Below, in pieces: positions 35,442 through 38,196 of a stretch of 38,196 nt of DNA (position 1 is its first letter; each line of letters begins with the position of its first letter). Where the stretch lies: contig PKXQ01000074.1 in assembly GCA_003132405.1 (NCBI GenBank), positions 1 to 38,196 of the forward strand, in the 5' to 3' direction. The translations under genes and the position numbers were made by a program. The notes under the pieces are model-generated. The model had not been told where the DNA came from, ran no database searches, and saw nothing but the letters and a program-made list of their open reading frames with translations. Source of the DNA: Acidobacteriaceae bacterium (GTDB lineage Bacteria; Acidobacteriota; Terriglobia; Terriglobales; Acidobacteriaceae).

Positions 35442-36421
35442 CGATTGATACTGCCTTAGCGACTGAAATTCGGGTGCGCCCGACATGGAGGGCGCAGCTT
35501 TCGATCTGCCGTTTCGACCATTGGGTCAAGAATGTGTTTGTTTTGCCCGGCATCGTGGTGGGCGCCGCCGGGTTGGGACATTGGGGCGGCCTCTGGTCTC
35601 AGGCCCTCCTGGGACTGCTTTCCGTAGGGCTGATCTCATCGAGCAACTATGTCCTTAATGAGATTTTGGACGCGCCATTCGACCGGCTGCACCCAAAGAA
35701 ACGTTTTCGTCCCATTCCGGCCGGCAAGGCTTCGGTTCGGCTGGCGTACGCTCAATGGCTGATATTCATGGCGGCCGGATTCGGGGTAGCCTGCGCTGTA
35801 TCGGGAGCATTCACCACGACGATGGCGGCGTTGTGGCTCATGGGGATCGTTTACAACGTCCGACCGCTGCGCACAAAGGACGTTCCTTATGTCGACGTAC
35901 TCAGCGAGTCCATCAACAATCCCATTCGCATGCTGGCCGGCTGGTATATCACCGCTAATCCCGGGATTCCGCCGGCCTCCCTTCTGGCGAGCTATTGGAT
36001 GGTGGGCGCTTACTTCATGGCAGTGAAGCGCTTCGCGGAATACAGGGAGATCGCCAATCCGCTGCTGAGCGCGGCCTACAGGCGTTCATTCGCCCACTAT
36101 AACGAACGGCGCCTACTAGTCTCGATTATGTTCTATGCGGCGTCCGCAATGCTCACGTTCGGCGCGTTCCTGGCTCGGTACAGGCTGGAATTGATTTTGG
36201 CCTTTCCATTTGTAGCTTTAGTGATGACCGTTTACCTCCAACTGGCATTCCAGCCGGACAGCGCGGTACAGCACCCGGAATACCTGTACCGCGACTTCAG
36301 GCTGATGACTGCCGTGATCTCGTGCGCCGCCGTTTTGGTCGCGCTGATGATCATCGATGTCCCGCTCCTCTACGTGATCTTCTCGCCGAAATATTCGGGA
36401 TTCGCGCCGCACCTGCATTGA
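35426..36421 (+). CDS. UbiA prenyltransferase (decaprenyl-phosphate phosphoribosyltransferase-like)
   Basis: This is a 331-residue integral membrane protein of about nine helices. The first aspartate-rich motif is NYVLNEILDAPFDRLHPKKR (N-x3-D-x3-D type), and the second is YVDVLSESINNPIRMLAGWY. Around them are FDHWVKNVFVLPGIVVGA at the start and the KKRFRPIPAGKASVRLA loop. These features, especially the WVKN-VFVLP start and RPIPAGK, match the DPPR-synthase subgroup, which transfers phosphoribose from PRPP to polyprenyl phosphate, better than quinone or heme enzymes. It is translationally coupled to the HAD gene by overlap. It could supply a lipid-linked ribose or arabinose for the GT-C transferase at 32759. 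Confidence 0.85.
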   Translation: MSTAVAIDTALATEIRVRPTWRAQLSICRFDHWVKNVFVLPGIVVGAAGLGHWGGLWSQALLGLLSVGLISSSNYVLNEILDAPFDRLHPKKRFRPIPAGKASVRLAYAQWLIFMAAGFGVACAVSGAFTTTMAALWLMGIVYNVRPLRTKDVPYVDVLSESINNPIRMLAGWYITANPGIPPASLLASYWMVGAYFMAVKRFAEYREIANPLLSAAYRRSFAHYNERRLLVSIMFYAASAMLTFGAFLARYRLELILAFPFVALVMTVYLQLAFQPDSAVQHPEYLYRDFRLMTAVISCAAVLVALMIIDVPLLYVIFSPKYSGFAPHLH

Positions 36422-36491
36422 TCCGGCACGTGGTCTGGCCGCAAACGCGCCGCATCCCAAGGCCGCGTTGGCGGGGGACGGAATCCAGTTG

Positions 36492-37307
36492 ATGCTTGAC
36501 AAACCTAAATATTGGGCGGCGGGGGTTCTGAAAAAACATCCGCGGACATGGTCATGGGTATGGAATATCCTTCCGCGCATCACAATCTTGCTTCCGCATG
36601 ACAAAAGCTATTACGGCTTCCGCAGACTCGCGGGCGGCCAGGACGGGCTTTTTCTCGACGTGGGAGCGAACAACGGCATGACAGCGGCCGGGTTCCGTAA
36701 GCTCAACAAAAAATACCGGATCCTCTCAATCGAAGCCAACCGGAACCACGAGCCCGCGCTCAGGCGGCTGAAAAAAAGAATACGCAGCTTCGACTACATC
36801 ATCGCGGCGGTTGGCGCCGAGCATGGCGAACTGCGGCTCTATACTCCGATTTACAAAGGTATTTCAATCCACACCCACACTTCTTCGAGCCGCGATTACC
36901 TGGACGTCTCATTACGGCGCGACTTCACCCCCAATGTCGTCGACCGAATCGTCTATGACGAGCAGACCGTCAAAATCATCCCGCTCGATTCGCTGAACCT
37001 CCAGCCGGACATCGTCAAGATCGACGTGGAGGGGCTTGACTATGAAGTGCTACTTGGAATGAGGCAAACGATCGATAAATTCCGCCCCGCGATTATGGTC
37101 GAATACACGCCGAACAAGACCGGTCCGATAGTCGCGTTTTTCGGCGAACGCGCCTACGATCTTTTCACTTACGACGAGAACAAGCGGGCGTTCGTGGCGT
37201 TCGACGAAGATCTCGGGGCGACGATTTGGAAAGAGTCCGGTTTGCAGTTGAACATTTTCGCAATCCCCGCCGAGCGCCGGCACATCGCGACCGGGGATTT
37301 CCGATAG
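36492..37307 (+). CDS. FkbM-family methyltransferase
   Basis: The protein is 271 residues from the ATG at 36492; a TTG at 36468 is open but less likely. The SAM-binding motif I is GLFLDVGANNGMTAAGFRKL, followed by YRILSIEANRNHEPALRRLK, and the FkbM-typical DIVKIDVEGLDYEVLLGM appears late. Members O-methylate sugars or lipids and are common in capsule and EPS loci. The first 35 residues hold a basic-aromatic stretch that may contact the membrane. It is the last intact modification gene before the IS5 element and lies 70 bases after the UbiA gene. Confidence 0.88.
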   Translation: MLDKPKYWAAGVLKKHPRTWSWVWNILPRITILLPHDKSYYGFRRLAGGQDGLFLDVGANNGMTAAGFRKLNKKYRILSIEANRNHEPALRRLKKRIRSFDYIIAAVGAEHGELRLYTPIYKGISIHTHTSSSRDYLDVSLRRDFTPNVVDRIVYDEQTVKIIPLDSLNLQPDIVKIDVEGLDYEVLLGMRQTIDKFRPAIMVEYTPNKTGPIVAFFGERAYDLFTYDENKRAFVAFDEDLGATIWKESGLQLNIFAIPAERRHIATGDFR

Positions 37308-37562
37308 GCTCCTGTCCGGCTTCGGGCCGCATTGTGCGTTATTGTACGAGCCTGACCGAACATGAGGGCAGCAGTCTTCTATCAATCTGTCTAGGAGTCT
37401 GTCGGGGATAGGCCCAAGGACGAATTCGATCTTTGCCCTGAATGCGTTTTTGGGCCTTGCCAAAATCTGGGCGCGGAAACCCAGATTCACCCGCATTCTT
37501 CTTCCGCGCATCTCAAAGGGCCGTTTTTCCCGCGCGGGAAGGATTTTTCTCCCTGTGCTTAG
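37308..37562. other. Gap before the IS element
   Basis: No gene is apparent. A minus-strand frame open across 37050-37838 is an antisense shadow of the flanking genes. AGGAGTCTGTCGGGG at 37393 looks like an insertion-sequence end, but no partner end was found. Confidence 0.35.
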
Positions 37563-38196
37563 GGAGACTCTGAATAAGTTCTCCGATATCCACCGGTGTT
37601 GAAGATAGAGTGGGTGGCGGAGGACAAATACAACATGAAACAGCAGACCTTGGCGATGGCGAACGGGTTTGAGCGCTATACGAAGAAGACGCGGCGGGCG
37701 TTGTTTTTGGAGGAGATGGAGCAAGTGGTGCCGTGGGCGGAGTTGTGTGCGCTGGTCGAACCGGTGTACGCCAAGGCGGGGAATGGGCGGCCACCGGTGG
37801 GGGCGGAGCGGATGCTGCGGATTTATTTTTTGCAGCAATGGTTCAACCTGTCAGACCCTGGGGTGGAAGAAGCGCTGTACGATTCGGCGGGGATGCGGCA
37901 GTTTGTGGGCATCGATCTGGGGCGGGAACCGGTGCCGGACGAGACCACGGTGTGCAAGTTCCGCCATCTGCTGGAGGAGCACAAGTTGGGAGAGCGACTG
38001 TTTGAGCGGGTAGGCGGGCACTTGCAGGCCAAGGGACTGCGCCTGAGCACCGGGACGATCGTGGATGCGACGATCATCAACGCTCCGAGTTCGACCAAGA
38101 ACGCGCGCCAGGAGCGGGATCCGGAGATGCACCAGACGCGCAAGGGTAAGCAGTGGTACTTCGGGATGAAAGCGCACGTGGGAGTGGACAGCCAGA
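37563..38196 (+). mobile_element. IS5-family insertion sequence, left part
   Basis: The probable left inverted repeat is GGAGACTCTGAATAAGTTC at 37563-37581. TTAG directly before it (37559-37562) fits the YTAR target preferred by IS5-type elements and may be one half of the target duplication. The transposase follows from 37635. The element runs off the window, so its right end could not be compared. Confidence 0.65.
37635..38196 (+). CDS. IS5-family transposase, partial at the window end
   Basis: This is the first 187 residues of a DDE transposase, open at the window edge. It has ALFLEEMEQVVPWAELCALV, RMLRIYFLQQWFNLSDPGVE, ALYDSAGMRQFVGIDLGREP, then PDETTVCKFRHLLEEHKLG, the typical IS5 N-terminal region. 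The first catalytic aspartate is in TIVDATIINAPSSTKN, and WYFGMKAHVGVDS leads to the second. The start at 37635 gives the normal IS5 N-terminus. Nothing seen suggests inactivation. Confidence 0.88.
   Translation, partial: MKQQTLAMANGFERYTKKTRRALFLEEMEQVVPWAELCALVEPVYAKAGNGRPPVGAERMLRIYFLQQWFNLSDPGVEEALYDSAGMRQFVGIDLGREPVPDETTVCKFRHLLEEHKLGERLFERVGGHLQAKGLRLSTGTIVDATIINAPSSTKNARQERDPEMHQTRKGKQWYFGMKAHVGVDSQ

Noticed and set aside
37050..37838. Minus-strand frame of 262 codons at the right end
   Set aside because: It spans the 3' end of the FkbM gene, the gap and the 5' end of the IS5 transposase, and its translation is rich in Arg/Pro/His without domain features.
1..38196. CRISPR array, tRNA or defence system
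   Set aside because: No regularly spaced direct repeats, cloverleaf-like segments or recognisable defence genes were seen in a by-eye reading of both strands.

Overview
The window is about 38 kb of a bacterial chromosome. It most resembles a soil member of the Acidobacteriota (Terriglobia/Koribacter-like). That placement is inferred from several features together: three secreted GloVer (Gloeo/Verruco) tandem-repeat proteins, a LuxR-type regulator with a Sel1 tail, a large Wzx/Wzy exopolysaccharide locus and scattered IS remnants. No rRNA, tRNA or CRISPR array was seen.

Region 1 (1-7150) is an accessory stretch. It holds three GloVer-repeat secreted proteins (163-1371, 3608-4783, 5247-6635), a small zinc-ribbon membrane protein, a divergent membrane-anchored protein built of about 33-residue repeats (2107-3342) and an IS1182-type transposase remnant. 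A short intergenic sequence recurs three times between these genes. Region 2 (7126-9386) holds a regulator with a degenerate receiver domain, preceded by an exact 22-bp tandem duplication, and a PilZ protein, which suggests c-di-GMP input.

Region 3 (9640-23462) is a compact, mostly co-directional exopolysaccharide operon. In order it encodes a NusG/UpxY-like elongation factor, an initiating sugar-phosphate transferase, UDP-glucose dehydrogenase, Wzx flippase, Wzy polymerase, three glycosyltransferases, a Wzz/BY-kinase fusion, the Wza exporter and a polysaccharide deacetylase. Several junctions are ATGA overlaps, so expression is probably translationally coupled.

Region 4 (23561-29771) continues with glycan genes but shows decay. 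There is a GT2 gene cut off just before its catalytic aspartates, a GT4, a UDP-GlcNAc 2-epimerase (wecB) split by an apparent 1-nt deletion, another GT4, a Tat-exported GH10 xylanase-like hydrolase, a MITE-like element and a WecG/TagA/CpsF transferase. Region 5 (29800-37310) has a duplicated wecG leader, a frameshifted polytopic membrane protein, an integrase relic, a ChbG/YdjC deacetylase, a GT39-like GT-C membrane transferase, a HAD phosphatase overlapping a UbiA prenyltransferase (resembling a polyprenyl-phosphate-pentose pathway) and an FkbM methyltransferase. The window ends inside an IS5-family element.

Taken together, the locus probably makes a uronic-acid-containing, Wzx/Wzy-assembled exopolysaccharide. 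Its chain length would be set by a tyrosine kinase, and it would be modified by deacetylation, methylation and perhaps polyprenyl-linked pentose, with an exported endo-glycanase for trimming. I saw no clearly new defence or mobile system. The most unusual points are the polyprenyl-pentose-like module, the embedded GH10 enzyme, the duplicated leader, the degenerate-receiver regulator and the cluster of broken glycan genes.
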